In this document: positions 33,671 through 42,665 of the stretch, one piece after another
Position numbering within the stretch: position 1 is the stretch's first letter
How the letters are laid out: each line of letters begins with the position of its first letter
Assembly: GCA_041395245.1 (NCBI GenBank)
Contig: JAWLAY010000007.1
Span: 62,001 to 126,000, forward strand
Direction: 5' to 3'
DNA from: Aquimonas sp041395245
GTDB lineage: Bacteria > Pseudomonadota > Gammaproteobacteria > Xanthomonadales > Xanthomonadaceae
Length of the DNA: 64,000 bases
Made by a program: the position numbers and the translations under genes
The notes under the pieces: model-generated
The model's input: the letters and a program-made list of their open reading frames with translations, nothing else
Databases searched by the model: none
Told to the model about the DNA's origin: nothing

Positions 33671-34797
33671 TGTCCGCCAAGAATTTCATCAACTTCCATG
33701 TGCTGATTTCGCACAGCCCGTCGTGTCTGAACCGCGACGACATGAACATGCAGAAGACGGCGGTCTTCGGTGGAGTCAACCGAGTGCGTGTGTCAAGCCA
33801 GTCCCTCAAACGCGCGATTCGCACCAGCACCTACTACGGTCAACATTTAGGTGAACCTTCGGTACGCACCCGCGATCTGCCTCGGCTCAAAGCCCGCTTC
33901 ACCGACGCATTGAAGGATCGCTTTGACGCGGCGCGTGTAGCCCTAGCGTTGGAGTGGATGTCGGGCAAAGAGGGCATCGCAGACGGTGCTGCCAGTGATG
34001 CCGTCGCGCCATGGACACTCGAAGAAGTCACGCATTTCTGCGAACTGCTGGGCGAAGAAGGGCAAGACCTGAAAAAGCTGGAAAAGCAGATTGAGAAGGA
34101 CGCGAAACCCTTCCGCTCCGCAATGGCGCAGGCCGTAGACATTGCACTGTCCGGGCGCATGGCAACCAGCGGCCTGATGAGCAACCTGCCGGTCGACGGC
34201 GCCATGGCCATCGCTCACGCCATCACCACGCACGCGGTCGAGCCGCAGGACGTCGATTGGTTCACCGCCGTGGACGATCTCACCAGCGACGCGGGCGAAA
34301 CCGGTGCAGGTCATCTCGACACCCAGCAATTTTCGTCCGGGGTGTTCTACCGCTACGCCAGCCTCAACCTCAAACAGTTGCAGGTGAACCTGGGCCTGAT
34401 CGCCGACATGAAGAGCGAGGAAACCGCCGATTCGCGCGCGCAGGCGCTGGTGATCGCCCGTCATGTGCTGCATTTGCTGGCGACCGTGGTGCCGTCGGCC
34501 AAGCAGCAGTCGTTTGCTGCGCACAACTTGGCCGATTTTGCCGTGGTGAGTTTTGCCGACCAGCCGATTTCGCTCGCCAACGCATTCGAAGAACCGATCA
34601 AGCGCGACCGCAACGGTGGTTTTCTCAAGCCGTCGATCACCGCGTTGGCGGACTACTGGGGCCGCATCAATCAGGCATACGGGTTGGATGAACGTGCGCG
34701 AGCGTTCTCGCTGCAAGCGGGTGTCGGGATCGAAGGAAAAACCGTCGGCAAGCTCGCCGAACTGGAAAACTGGATTCTCGACGACGGGCAGGAATAA
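33670..34797 (+). CDS. cas7e: Cascade backbone subunit Cas7e (Cse4/CasC)
   Basis: The 375-residue protein starts at ATG 33670, sharing one base with the cse2 stop (TGATG). The N-terminus NFINFHVLISHSPSCLNRDD, then MQKTAVFGGVNRVRVSSQSLKRAIR, is the conserved Cas7e RNA-binding start. The SGVFYRYASLNLKQL segment lies near residue 220. Six copies form the crRNA-binding helical backbone of Cascade. It is followed by cas5e after 4 bp. Confidence 0.93.
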   Translation: MSAKNFINFHVLISHSPSCLNRDDMNMQKTAVFGGVNRVRVSSQSLKRAIRTSTYYGQHLGEPSVRTRDLPRLKARFTDALKDRFDAARVALALEWMSGKEGIADGAASDAVAPWTLEEVTHFCELLGEEGQDLKKLEKQIEKDAKPFRSAMAQAVDIALSGRMATSGLMSNLPVDGAMAIAHAITTHAVEPQDVDWFTAVDDLTSDAGETGAGHLDTQQFSSGVFYRYASLNLKQLQVNLGLIADMKSEETADSRAQALVIARHVLHLLATVVPSAKQQSFAAHNLADFAVVSFADQPISLANAFEEPIKRDRNGGFLKPSITALADYWGRINQAYGLDERARAFSLQAGVGIEGKTVGKLAELENWILDDGQE

Positions 34798-34801
34798 GGC
34801 C

Positions 34802-35485
34802 ATGGCGCGCTTTTTGATCCTGCGCCTGGACGGCCCGATGCAAGCTTGGGGCACGCACACCTTCGAGGATTTTCGGCCATCCAATCTATACCCCACGCGC
34901 AGCGGGCTGCTGGGTGTTCTGGCGGCTTGCCTCGGCATCGAGCGCAGCGACCACGCCACCCAAGCGGCGCTGGCCGCCAGCGTGGAATTCAGCGTGCGCG
35001 TTGACACCACGGTCGAGCGGCTAGGGGTTAACGGACACGTCAATAGGGCAAAGGCCACTGTCAAGATCGACGACTACCACACGGTCATCGATGCGCGCCG
35101 TGTGAATCGCCCCCCCAAGAAAGGCGAAACGATCCAAAGTTGGCGCGAATATCTGTTCGACGCCGCGTTCACGGTCGCCGTGGGCACAAAGTCAGACGCG
35201 CCGTTCACGTTGGACACCATCGCTGTTGCCCTGCGTCGCCCGCTCTATACGCCGACGTTGGGTCGACGTGCCTGTCCGCCCACGCGGCCTCTATTCGACG
35301 GCGAACTCGAAGCCGCCGATGGTGTGGCCGCGCTACGGGCGAGCCGTGGCAGCGGCGCGTTGATCTACAGCGAGAGCCTGGAATCCGGGCAGCCCTTGCG
35401 TCTGCGCGACGTGCCATTGCACGGCAGCAAACGCCAGTTCGGCACACGGCTCGTATATCTACACAAGGAAACCCCATGTTCATAA
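34802..35485 (+). CDS. cas5e: Cascade subunit Cas5e (CasD)
   Basis: The 227-residue protein begins MARFLILRLDGPMQAWGTH, then YPTRSGLLGVLAACLGIERSD. This is the conserved RAMP fold start and the glycine-rich region of Cas5e. The DYHTVIDAR and SWREYLFDAAFTVAV blocks follow. It caps the 5' handle of the crRNA in Cascade. It starts 4 bp after cas7e and overlaps cas6e by 10 bp. Confidence 0.92.
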   Translation: MARFLILRLDGPMQAWGTHTFEDFRPSNLYPTRSGLLGVLAACLGIERSDHATQAALAASVEFSVRVDTTVERLGVNGHVNRAKATVKIDDYHTVIDARRVNRPPKKGETIQSWREYLFDAAFTVAVGTKSDAPFTLDTIAVALRRPLYTPTLGRRACPPTRPLFDGELEAADGVAALRASRGSGALIYSESLESGQPLRLRDVPLHGSKRQFGTRLVYLHKETPCS

Positions 35486-36168
35486 GCCGCGTCGAAATCC
35501 CCTGGGAGGCTGCGCGCAATCCCTACGACCTGCACCGGCAACTGTGGCGAATGTTTCCGGGCGAAGATCGCGAAACGCGCGCCAACCAGGAAGAAGAGAG
35601 GCAGGGATTCCTGTTTCGTGTCGAAGACCATCTCACGGGGCGGCCTGCGCGCTTGCTGGTGCAATCGCGCCGTGCGCCAGAGCACGCCGACGGGTTGCTG
35701 TTGCTTGGAAGTCGCGAAATCCAGCCAGCACCCAGCGCCGGGCAGCGCTTGGCATTTGTCTTGACTGCCAACCCCACCAAGACTGTGATTGATGCACAGA
35801 GCGCGGACAAGCAGGACAAGTTGGAACGGCATGCTGAAAAACTGGCAAAGCGGCCTGAACGAAAGCCGCGCCCGCCAACTTGCCGCGTTCAACTCATCAA
35901 AGAAGACGAACAGCGCGATTGGTTAAGGCGCAAGTTGGCGATGGCGGCAACGCTCGAAAGCGCCGACATCCTGCCGCATGCGCCGCTGTATTTCCGCAAA
36001 GGCAATCGCGCGGGGAAGCTGGTGACCTGCACATTTGAGGGGCAACTCCGCGTCAACGATCCGGGGGAAATGCGTTTTCTCCTGGAAAACGGTGTTGGGC
36101 CCGGCAAAGGTTTCGGCTGTGGCCTGTTGCTGGTGCGGCGGCTCCCAACTGACATCGCGCGTGACTAA
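35476..36168 (+). CDS. cas6e: crRNA-processing endoribonuclease Cas6e (CasE)
   Basis: The 230-residue protein starts at ATG 35476. Its N-terminus MFISRVEIPWEAARNPYDLHRQLWRMFP contains a conserved histidine near residue 20 used in Cas6e catalysis (pieces: NPYDLHRQLWRMF). The C-terminus has the RNA-binding glycine-rich loop NGVGPGKGFGCGLL. It cuts pre-crRNA within the hairpin repeats of the array starting at 38305 and stays bound to the 3' handle. After this gene the operon is interrupted by 274 bp without a convincing gene (36169-36442), containing two inverted repeats, and then a toxin-antitoxin pair. Confidence 0.92.
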   Translation: MFISRVEIPWEAARNPYDLHRQLWRMFPGEDRETRANQEEERQGFLFRVEDHLTGRPARLLVQSRRAPEHADGLLLLGSREIQPAPSAGQRLAFVLTANPTKTVIDAQSADKQDKLERHAEKLAKRPERKPRPPTCRVQLIKEDEQRDWLRRKLAMAATLESADILPHAPLYFRKGNRAGKLVTCTFEGQLRVNDPGEMRFLLENGVGPGKGFGCGLLLVRRLPTDIARD

Positions 36169-36368
36169 ATGTGCACAGCGAACGCGGGAAATATCAGAGG
36201 GTCGGCGATGCAAACGGACACCATCCCTGATTTGCGCGACCGCAACGGCGGGTTGGTGCGTTTTGTCAAAGCGGGCACGTTGTCGCTGGTTTCCTTTCGC
36301 ATCCTGGATATCTATCGCCCCATCGCCAAGATGAGACAGTCCAACCCATGGTCTCCTGCTGGAAAATT

Positions 36369-36429
36369 GGTCGACGCGTGCTTTGCTCGCGTCGACCCCA
36401 TCTTCTACACTGCATCGCATATGCAATGC
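36369..36429 (+). promoter_or_regulatory. two inverted repeats upstream of the toxin-antitoxin genes (possible terminator plus operator)
   Basis: First, GGTCGACGCG-9 nt-CGCGTCGACC (36369-36397) is a perfect 10-bp stem. It could end transcription of the Cascade genes, although no T-run follows. Second, GCATCGCAT-ATGCAATGC (36412-36429) is a near-perfect dyad ending 13 bp before the antitoxin start. That is the usual position of an operator bound by a ribbon-helix-helix antitoxin. Roles are inferred from position. Confidence 0.45.
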
Positions 36430-36442
36430 GTGGAGTCCCGCC

Positions 36443-36718
36443 ATGAAAAATGCCACCTTGCCGCCCCTGCGTGTGGATAGCGCTTTGCGGGCCGCTGCCG
36501 AATCGGTCTTGCGCGATGGGGAAACGCTCTCCAGCTTCGTGCTGGAGGCGGTTCGTCTGAACATCGAACGCCGGGAAACCCAGCGCGAGTTCATCGCGCG
36601 GGGCCTGCGCGCCAGAGAGGAGGCTAGGACGGCGTCGGATTACGTCAGCGCGGATGACATGCTCGCCCGGCTGGATGCCATTCTGGTCGAAGCGCGCGAC
36701 AGGGCCGCAGGCGCTTGA
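36443..36718 (+). CDS. antitoxin of a ParE/RelE-type module (YlcI/YnfO-like, ribbon-helix-helix)
   Basis: The 91-residue protein starts at ATG 36443. The N-terminus TLPPLRVDSALRAAAESVLRDG is a ribbon-helix-helix type DNA-binding segment (strand LPPLRV, two helices through SSFVLEAVRLNIERR). The C-terminal helical part (about 55-91) would wrap the toxin. Its stop overlaps the toxin's TTG start by 4 bp. The pair sits between cas6e and cas1 on the same strand. A dyad just upstream is a likely self-binding operator. Confidence 0.8.
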   Translation: MKNATLPPLRVDSALRAAAESVLRDGETLSSFVLEAVRLNIERRETQREFIARGLRAREEARTASDYVSADDMLARLDAILVEARDRAAGA

Positions 36719-37014
36719 ACTACCGGGTCCGGCTGACGCCGACAGCAGCCGACGATTTGCAGCGTCTGTTCGCCTTTCTGGCCGAGCACGACGTCTTGGC
36801 GGCGGAGCGTGCCCGGCATGCCATCGAGCAGGCGTTCATGTTCCTGCGTGCGTTTCCCTTTGCCTGCCGAAAGGCGTCGCCCGAGCACCCGTTTTTGCGC
36901 GAAATGCTGATCGAATTCGGTAGAGCGGGCTATGTCGCGCTGTACGAAATCGAAACCGGCGAAACCGTGACGATTCTGGCTGTGCGTCATCAACGCGAGG
37001 ACGATTTTCACTGA
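36715..37014 (+). CDS. ParE/RelE-superfamily toxin
   Basis: The 99-residue protein starts at TTG 36715, overlapping the antitoxin stop. It has the ParE/RelE fold pattern: RVRLTPTAADDLQRLFAFL at the start, the middle helix pair, and the C-terminal strands YVALYEIETGETVTILAVRHQRED. ParE-like toxins poison gyrase and RelE-like ones cut mRNA; the sequence alone does not decide, though the C-terminal RHQREDD tail is ParE-like. Its stop shares one base with the cas1 start (TGATG), so translation of cas1 is probably coupled to the toxin gene. Confidence 0.8.
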   Translation: MNYRVRLTPTAADDLQRLFAFLAEHDVLAAERARHAIEQAFMFLRAFPFACRKASPEHPFLREMLIEFGRAGYVALYEIETGETVTILAVRHQREDDFH

Positions 37015-37934
37015 TGGCCGATCTGCTTCCGCCGCTCAAACCCATCCCGCTCAAGGAGCGCCTTTCGATTCTGTACGTCGAGTATGGTCATCTCGATGTG
37101 CTGGACGGTGCCTTCGTGGTCGTCGACAAGACCGGCGTTCGCACCCATATCCCGATTGGCGGTGTCGCTTGCCTGATGTTGGAACCCGGCACGCGTGTTT
37201 CTCATGCGGCCTGTGCATTGGCGGCCCGAGTGGGCACCTTGCTGGTCTGGGTCGGCGAGGCGGGTGTGCGTCTTTACTCAGCCGGTCAGCCTGGCGGCGC
37301 GCGCTCCGACAAGCTGCTGTATCAGGCCCGTCTTGCGCTGGATGATGTTCTGCGCCTGAAAGTCGTCCGCCGCATGTATGCACTGCGATTCGGCGAAGAG
37401 CCACCGCAGCGACGTTCGGTGGAACAGTTGCGTGGCATCGAAGGTGCGCGGGTGCGCGAAACCTACAAATGCATCGCCGCCCGTTATGGCGTCACCTGGA
37501 AGGCGCGCAACTACGACACGAAGGATTGGGACAAAGGCGACCTGCCCAACCGTTGCCTGTCTGCCGCCACCGCGTGTCTGTACGGTGTGACCGAAGCCGC
37601 CGTTCTTGCCGCAGGCTATGCGCCAGCGATTGGCTTCATCCACACCGGCAAACCACTGTCCTTCGTGTACGACGTGGCCGACGTCTACAAGTTCGACACC
37701 GTGGTGCCACTCGCATTTCGCATCGCTGCCAAACGGCCGACGCATCCCGAACAGGCAGTGCGTTTGGCCTGCCGCGACGTGTTTCGCGAGACGCGGTTGT
37801 TGGAACGCATCATCCCCGGCATCGAGGACATGCTCGCGGCAGGCGAGATCACCCCGCCTGTGGCATCGGAAGAGCAAGTCGGTCCCGCCATTCCCAACCC
37901 GAAGAGTATTGGCGATGCTGGTCATCGTGCTTGA
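37014..37934 (+). CDS. cas1: CRISPR integrase Cas1 (type I-E)
   Basis: The 306-residue protein starts ADLLPPLKPIPLKERLSILYVEYG, then HLDVLDGAFVV, as in Cas1e. Metal ligands are visible: E in RGIEGARVRE (about 141), H in GFIHTGKPLSFVYDVAD (about 207), and D in the same block (VYDVAD, about 218). It inserts new spacers at the leader end with Cas2. It is translationally linked to the upstream toxin gene and overlaps cas2 by 20 bp. All catalytic residues are present. Confidence 0.94.
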   Translation: MADLLPPLKPIPLKERLSILYVEYGHLDVLDGAFVVVDKTGVRTHIPIGGVACLMLEPGTRVSHAACALAARVGTLLVWVGEAGVRLYSAGQPGGARSDKLLYQARLALDDVLRLKVVRRMYALRFGEEPPQRRSVEQLRGIEGARVRETYKCIAARYGVTWKARNYDTKDWDKGDLPNRCLSAATACLYGVTEAAVLAAGYAPAIGFIHTGKPLSFVYDVADVYKFDTVVPLAFRIAAKRPTHPEQAVRLACRDVFRETRLLERIIPGIEDMLAAGEITPPVASEEQVGPAIPNPKSIGDAGHRA

Positions 37935-38211
37935 GAACGCCCCACCGCGCTTGCGCGGACGCCTGGCGATCTGGTTGCTGGAAATTCGCGCGGGTGTCTA
38001 CGTGGGCAGCTACTCGCACAAACTCCGCGAGCACATCTGGGAACACGTCAACGCAGGCATCGGCGAAGGCAACGCCGTGATCGCTTGGCCAGCCCGGAAC
38101 GAGGCGGGCTTCGACTTTGAAACCTTGGGCAGTAACCGACGAGTGCCGATCGAAATGGACGGCGTGAAGCTCGTCAGCTTCCTCGCACCGGACGCGAAAA
38201 ATGCTCTTTGA
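37915..38211 (+). CDS. cas2: CRISPR adaptation protein Cas2 (type I-E, CasF-type)
   Basis: The 98-residue protein MLVIVLENAPPRLRGRLAIW, then LLEIRAGVYVGSYSHKLREHIW, is the Cas2e form that bridges two Cas1 dimers. The C-terminal NRRVPIEMDGVKLVSFL strand is typical. Start at ATG 37915 inside the end of cas1. The leader and first repeat follow within 94 bp. Confidence 0.93.
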   Translation: MLVIVLENAPPRLRGRLAIWLLEIRAGVYVGSYSHKLREHIWEHVNAGIGEGNAVIAWPARNEAGFDFETLGSNRRVPIEMDGVKLVSFLAPDAKNAL

Positions 38212-38304
38212 CAAGCAAACAAACCTCGGCAAGATGACCAGCGAAAATTCGGTAGAATTTCAAAGCCGGATTTTTGGTCGGTAAATCAAAAAGATGGAAG
38301 AAGT
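38212..38304 (+). promoter_or_regulatory. CRISPR leader
   Basis: These 93 bp separate cas2 from the first repeat. They are AT-rich against the GC-rich surroundings (AAACAAACC, GAAAATTCGGTAGAATTTC, AAATCAAAAAG). A TAGAAT hexamer (38252-38257) is a possible -10 box for the pre-crRNA, without a clear -35. The position between cas2 and the most regular end of the array marks it as the insertion end for new spacers. No IHF site could be assigned with confidence. Confidence 0.65.
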
Positions 38305-40700
38305 GCGTTCCCCGCACACGCGGGGATGAACCGGCGTGGCATGGCTTTCCACGGGCTGAATCAGCGCGTTCCCCGCACACGCGGGGATGAACCGCGCTGG
38401 GGCATCACGTTCGAGCTGTCCTATATGGCGTTCCCCGCACACGCGGGGATGAACCGGCGGCGACGTGGATGCCCTGCAGCGCATCACCGCGTTCCCCGCA
38501 CACGCGGGGATGAACCGCATCGATGTGCCGGATGTGTTCGGACACCAGCGCGTTCCCCGCACACGCGGGGATGAACCGTCGTTGTTGTGGCTATCGTTGT
38601 CGATGTGGTCGCGTTCCCCGCACACGCGGGGATGAACCGAACTCCGCCTCTACCAAACCGACATCCACGCCGCGTTCCCCGCACACGCGGGGATGAACCG
38701 TACCGCACTGCGCTTTGATCGTTCAGCAGACCGCGTTCCCCGCACACGCGGGGATGAACCGAGTTCCGCGAGTACGACCCGGCGGCGGCGTTTGCGTTCC
38801 CCGCACACGCGGGGATGAACCGCTCGACACGGTTGCAGCATCCGCCACGGCGAAGCGTTCCCCGCACACGCGGGGATGAACCGCGGGGCCGGTGTGGTGA
38901 TTACGCCAGCTCGGCGCGTTCCCCGCACACGCGGGGATGAACCGCATTTGGGCTACATGCACGGGGGTGGGTATGCGCGTTCCCCGCACACGCGGGGATG
39001 AACCGGACGAGCTTTCGTCTTCGCGCGGCAGGCTGATGCGTTCCCCGCACACGCGGGGATGAACCGAATGAAACCCGGACCGGCTACAAGCTGGTGCGGC
39101 GTTCCCCGCACACGCGGGGATGAACCGCCGTTCGGCGGCGCGGCGAGCGTTCTATTGAAGCGTTCCCCGCACACGCGGGGATGAACCGAGCGCCAGGCGC
39201 TGTTGCTGGGGCTCTGGAACGCGTTCCCCGCACACGCGGGGATGAACCGGTGGGGTGACCATTTCGGTGATTCCACCTGATGCGTTCCCCGCACACGCGG
39301 GGATGAACCGGCGGCAACCTCGACCGGCGAACTTGGGCAGGCGCGTTCCCCGCACACGCGGGGATGAACCGCTGCCCATCGGCGGCGAGGCGTCGACGGT
39401 GGCGCGTTCCCCGCACACGCGGGGATGAACCGGCGCACGCCCAGCTTGTACCGGCAGTCCGAATGCGTTCCCCGCACACGCGGGGATGAACCGCAAACCG
39501 TCGCATCGCCAGGCTTGACCAACAGGCGTTCCCCGCACACGCGGGGATGAACCGGGAAAAGAATGAGCACCATGAACACGAAAATAGCGTTCCCCGCACA
39601 CGCGGGGATGAACCGGCCAAAAGCAAGAACGCACCGAATGGCACCGCGCGTTCCCCGCACACGCGGGGATGAACCGGCCAAAAGCAAGAACGCACCGAAT
39701 GGCACCGCGCGTTCCCCGCACACGCGGGGATGAACCGATTCGACTACGTTTTAGATACGCCTCTAGTGCGCGTTCCCCGCACACGCGGGGATGAACCGTC
39801 GTGGAAATGCTTGATGTGGCGCGCTTCCGAGCGTTCCCCGCACACGCGGGGATGAACCGTGACCAGCGTTACCGCCACGGCGGAATATGCCGCGTTCCCC
39901 GCACACGCGGGGATGAACCGTGCGGAACGGTTGATTTCGGTGGAAAAATACGCGTTCCCCGCACACGCGGGGATGAACCGGAGAAGACGATGCGCATCAC
40001 GATCAACACCTAGCGTTCCCCGCACACGCGGGGATGAACCGCGGGATGGGCGGTGGATTGCCGAGGTTTGTGTGCGTTCCCCGCACACGCGGGGATGAAC
40101 CGGCCAAGATCAAACGCCTGTGCCGGTCAGCGATGCGTTCCCCGCACACGCGGGGATGAACCGCCAGATACTTGATCCAGGTCTTGCCGAATGCTGCGTT
40201 CCCCGCACACGCGGGGATGAACCGATGGATCATTTCAGAGGGTGTTCTGCTTGTCGGCGTTCCCCGCACACGCGGGGATGAACCGCGTTGGAGCCAGACA
40301 TGACGGAGCACGAACACGCGTTCCCCGCACACGCGGGGATGAACCGTAGTCGAACCCGCCACCGGACACCAGCGTTTGGCGTTCCCCGCACACGCGGGGA
40401 TGAACCGCGACCTGCTGGTTGCGGCGCTGTCGAACCTATGCGTTCCCCGCACACGCGGGGATGAACCGTCGACGCGCGCATTGCTGGCAAGTCGCGCATC
40501 GCGTTCCCCGCACACGCGGGGATGAACCGGCGAGCGGCCCGAGCCGAAAACAGTCACCGACGCGTTCCCCGCACACGCGGGGATGAACCGGATTCATCGC
40601 TTGCCAGCGGGATCGCCATCATGCGTTCCCCGCACACGCGGGGATGAACCGTCGCCATCGTCAGGCGTCACGGCCCAATCGACGCGTTCCCCGCACACGC
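38305..40700 (+). CRISPR. type I-E CRISPR array, leader-proximal part: 39 repeats plus the first half of repeat 40
   Basis: Repeats are 29 bp: GCGTTCCCCGCACACG followed by CGGGGATGAACCG, with the hairpin CCCCGC/GCGGGG. They stand at a 61-bp period (spacers of 32 nt, occasionally 31 or 33). I counted repeat starts at 38305, 38366, 38428 and so on to 40623. The repeat at 40684 is broken after 17 bp by an IS21-type element. All repeats in this part look identical. Spacers 39616-39647 and 39677-39708 are exact duplicates. Orientation matches E. coli I-E, so transcription runs from the leader on the plus strand and Cas6e would cut after the hairpin. Open frames across the array (SSPRVRGT, FIPACAGNA and similar) are not genes. 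Confidence 0.98.
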
Positions 40701-40792
40701 TGTTAGCGCCAGTTGGAAACTGACCCACCTGCCGGTTGAAAACTGACCCACCTGAGACCACCCGGCGGCTTCCGGAAATGATGGAAGCGCCG

Positions 40793-41821
40793 ATGTTGAT
40801 TCAGGAGGATGCAGTGGAGATTGAGGTCATGTTGAAACAAGGGTTGGGGGTGCGTGAGGTGGCGCGGCGTTGCGGCGTCTCGCGCAACACGGTTCGGCGG
40901 GTGCGCGATGAGGGCGCACGGCGTCGTTATCAGCGGGAGGCACGTGTCGGTAAGTTGACGGTGTTCGAGGAGTACATCCGCGAGCGGCTGGCTGCGGCGG
41001 CACCCCAGTGGATTCCGGCCACGGTGCTGTTACGCGAGATTCGTGAGCGCGGTTATGTCGGTTCGCACTCGATCTTGCGGACGTTCATGGCGAGCCTCCG
41101 GCCGCTGCAGGTCGAGGAAGCGGTGGTGCGTTTTGAGACGGCACCGGGTCGGCAAATGCAGGTGGATTGGGCAGAGTTTCGTCTCGATGGTCGGCGTTGG
41201 TTTGCGTTTGTCGTGGTGTTGGGGTTCTCACGCTGGATTTTCGGCCGCTTCGTTGAGGATCAGCGGTTCGAGACGTTGCGTGACCTGCATGTCGCTGCGT
41301 TCGATGCGCTGGGCGGCGTGCCGCACGAGGGGCTATACGACAACATGGCTACCGTTGTGCTCAAGCGCGATGCCGATGGCAAAGGGCGGCATCGCTTTCA
41401 TGACGGCATGCTGGCGTTGTCGCGCGACTACGGGTTTGCGTTGCGCCTGTGTCGGCCCTATCGGGCACGCACCAAGGGCAAGGTCGAGCGCGGCATCCGC
41501 TACGTCCGCGAGAGCTTCTTCGTGCCGCTGGTTGCTGAGTTTCGGCAACGCGGCGAGGCACTCACACTGGACATCGTCAACGCGCGTTTCAGTGCCTGGC
41601 AGCGCGACATCGCCAATCAGCGATTGCATGGCACGACCGGCGAGCGGCCCTGTGATCGGTTGGTGGTCGAATGCACGCGTCTGCTGCCGTTGCCGGGCGG
41701 GCGACCCGCTCCCAGCGTGCGTGAAGTGCAGGCTCCGCGCGCGGTCATTCCACGACCGACCACGCCGATCCAGCGACCCTTGGCGGCCTACGAGACGTTC
41801 AGTGCCGGGGTGAGCCCATGA
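40793..41821 (+). CDS. istA: IS21-family transposase IstA
   Basis: The protein is about 342 residues from ATG 40793 (GGAAG site 5 bp upstream); in-frame starts at 40736 and 40778 are alternatives. An N-terminal helix-turn-helix (GLGVREVARRCGVSRNTVRRV) is followed by the DDE integrase core: D in QMQVDWAEFRLDG, D in GLYDNMATVVLK, and E in GKVERGIRYVRESFF. The C-terminus is shorter than in IS21 itself: the beta-domain is largely replaced by a 25-residue Pro/Arg-rich linker before RPLAAYETF. The catalytic triad is complete, so activity is plausible. Confidence 0.92.
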   Translation: MLIQEDAVEIEVMLKQGLGVREVARRCGVSRNTVRRVRDEGARRRYQREARVGKLTVFEEYIRERLAAAAPQWIPATVLLREIRERGYVGSHSILRTFMASLRPLQVEEAVVRFETAPGRQMQVDWAEFRLDGRRWFAFVVVLGFSRWIFGRFVEDQRFETLRDLHVAAFDALGGVPHEGLYDNMATVVLKRDADGKGRHRFHDGMLALSRDYGFALRLCRPYRARTKGKVERGIRYVRESFFVPLVAEFRQRGEALTLDIVNARFSAWQRDIANQRLHGTTGERPCDRLVVECTRLLPLPGGRPAPSVREVQAPRAVIPRPTTPIQRPLAAYETFSAGVSP

Positions 41822-42603
41822 ACCTCGCGCAGGAGCGATTGAACGCGGTGTGCGCCGACCTGAAACTGACCGGTGTCGCCAACGCGGCCACCCGTCTCGC
41901 GCAGGAAGCCAGCGCATCGGAGTGGAGCTACATCGACTTCCTTGATCGTGTGCTGCGAGCCGAGACGGGGCAACGCCAGGAGCGTAGTCGCACGATGCTG
42001 GTTCGCACCGCCGGCTTCCCGGTGGTCAAGCGGCTCGATGACTTCGACTTCGCATTCGCCGGTGCGCAGAAGAAGCAGTTCACCGAACTCGCCAGTCTTG
42101 CCTTCATCGAGCGTGGCGAGAACGTTGTCCTGCTGGGCCCGAGTGGTGTCGGCAAGACCCATCTGGCGCTCGCCCTTGGCCTCAAAGCGGCAGAGAATGG
42201 CTACAAGGTGCGCTTTTATACCGCCGCCGATCTGATGCGCGACATCGCCACCGCGCGCCGTCAGGAACGGCTCGACAATCTGCTGCGCGGGAACGTGCGC
42301 ATGCCGAAACTGCTGATCATCGACGAGCTCGGTTACATGCCACTGGACAAGGCCGGCGCCCACGATCTGTTCCAGGTCATCGCCAAGCGCTATGAGTACG
42401 GCAGCTTGATCGTCACCAGCAACCTCAACTTCGGGCAATGGGACCAGACCCTGGCAGGCGACAGCGCGCTCGCCGCCGCACTGCTCGACCGCCTGCTGCA
42501 CCACGCCCACGTCATTCCACTGAAAGGAGAAAGCTATCGACTCAAGGACAAACGCAAAGCAGGGCTGATCGAACGCAGAAGCACCGCCAACACGGCGGAC
42601 TAA
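41818..42603 (+). CDS. istB: IS21-family helper ATPase IstB
   Basis: The 261-residue AAA+ protein has Walker A GPSGVGKTHLALALG (about 106-120) and Walker B LLIIDELGYMPLD (about 164-176), plus SNLNFGQW as sensor region. It overlaps istA by 4 bp (ATGA). IstB assembles on target DNA and directs IstA integration. It is complete and close to DnaC/IstB family length. Confidence 0.94.
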   Translation: MNLAQERLNAVCADLKLTGVANAATRLAQEASASEWSYIDFLDRVLRAETGQRQERSRTMLVRTAGFPVVKRLDDFDFAFAGAQKKQFTELASLAFIERGENVVLLGPSGVGKTHLALALGLKAAENGYKVRFYTAADLMRDIATARRQERLDNLLRGNVRMPKLLIIDELGYMPLDKAGAHDLFQVIAKRYEYGSLIVTSNLNFGQWDQTLAGDSALAAALLDRLLHHAHVIPLKGESYRLKDKRKAGLIERRSTANTAD

Positions 42604-42665
42604 ACCAAGCTGGGTGGGTCAGATTTACTTCGGCGGGGTGGGTCAGAATTCAATTGGCGTTGACA

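Larger units (their letters stand above)
40701..42665 (+). mobile_element. IS21-family insertion sequence inside CRISPR repeat 40
   Basis: This is a 1965-bp element. Its left end is TGTTAGCGCC, then TGACCCACC; the reverse complement of its right end is TGTCAACGCC, then TGACCCACC. Extra subterminal copies of the TGACCCACC motif occur at both ends, as in IS21 relatives. It is flanked by a 5-bp direct repeat CACGC (40696-40700 and 42666-42670). Removing the element and one CACGC copy restores a perfect 29-bp repeat. It carries istA and istB with a 4-bp overlap. Confidence 0.93.

Noticed and set aside
36169..36442. A CreTA-like RNA module with a degenerate repeat near the toxin-antitoxin genes
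   Set aside because: No sequence resembling the repeat stem (CCCCGC...GCGGGG) or the GATGAACCG end was found between cas6e and the antitoxin.
36208..36480. Possible 90-codon gene between cas6e and the antitoxin (begins MQTDTIPDLRDRNGG)
   Set aside because: No family resemblance, it runs through both inverted repeats and overlaps the antitoxin start in another frame. It could be a relic but cannot be supported.
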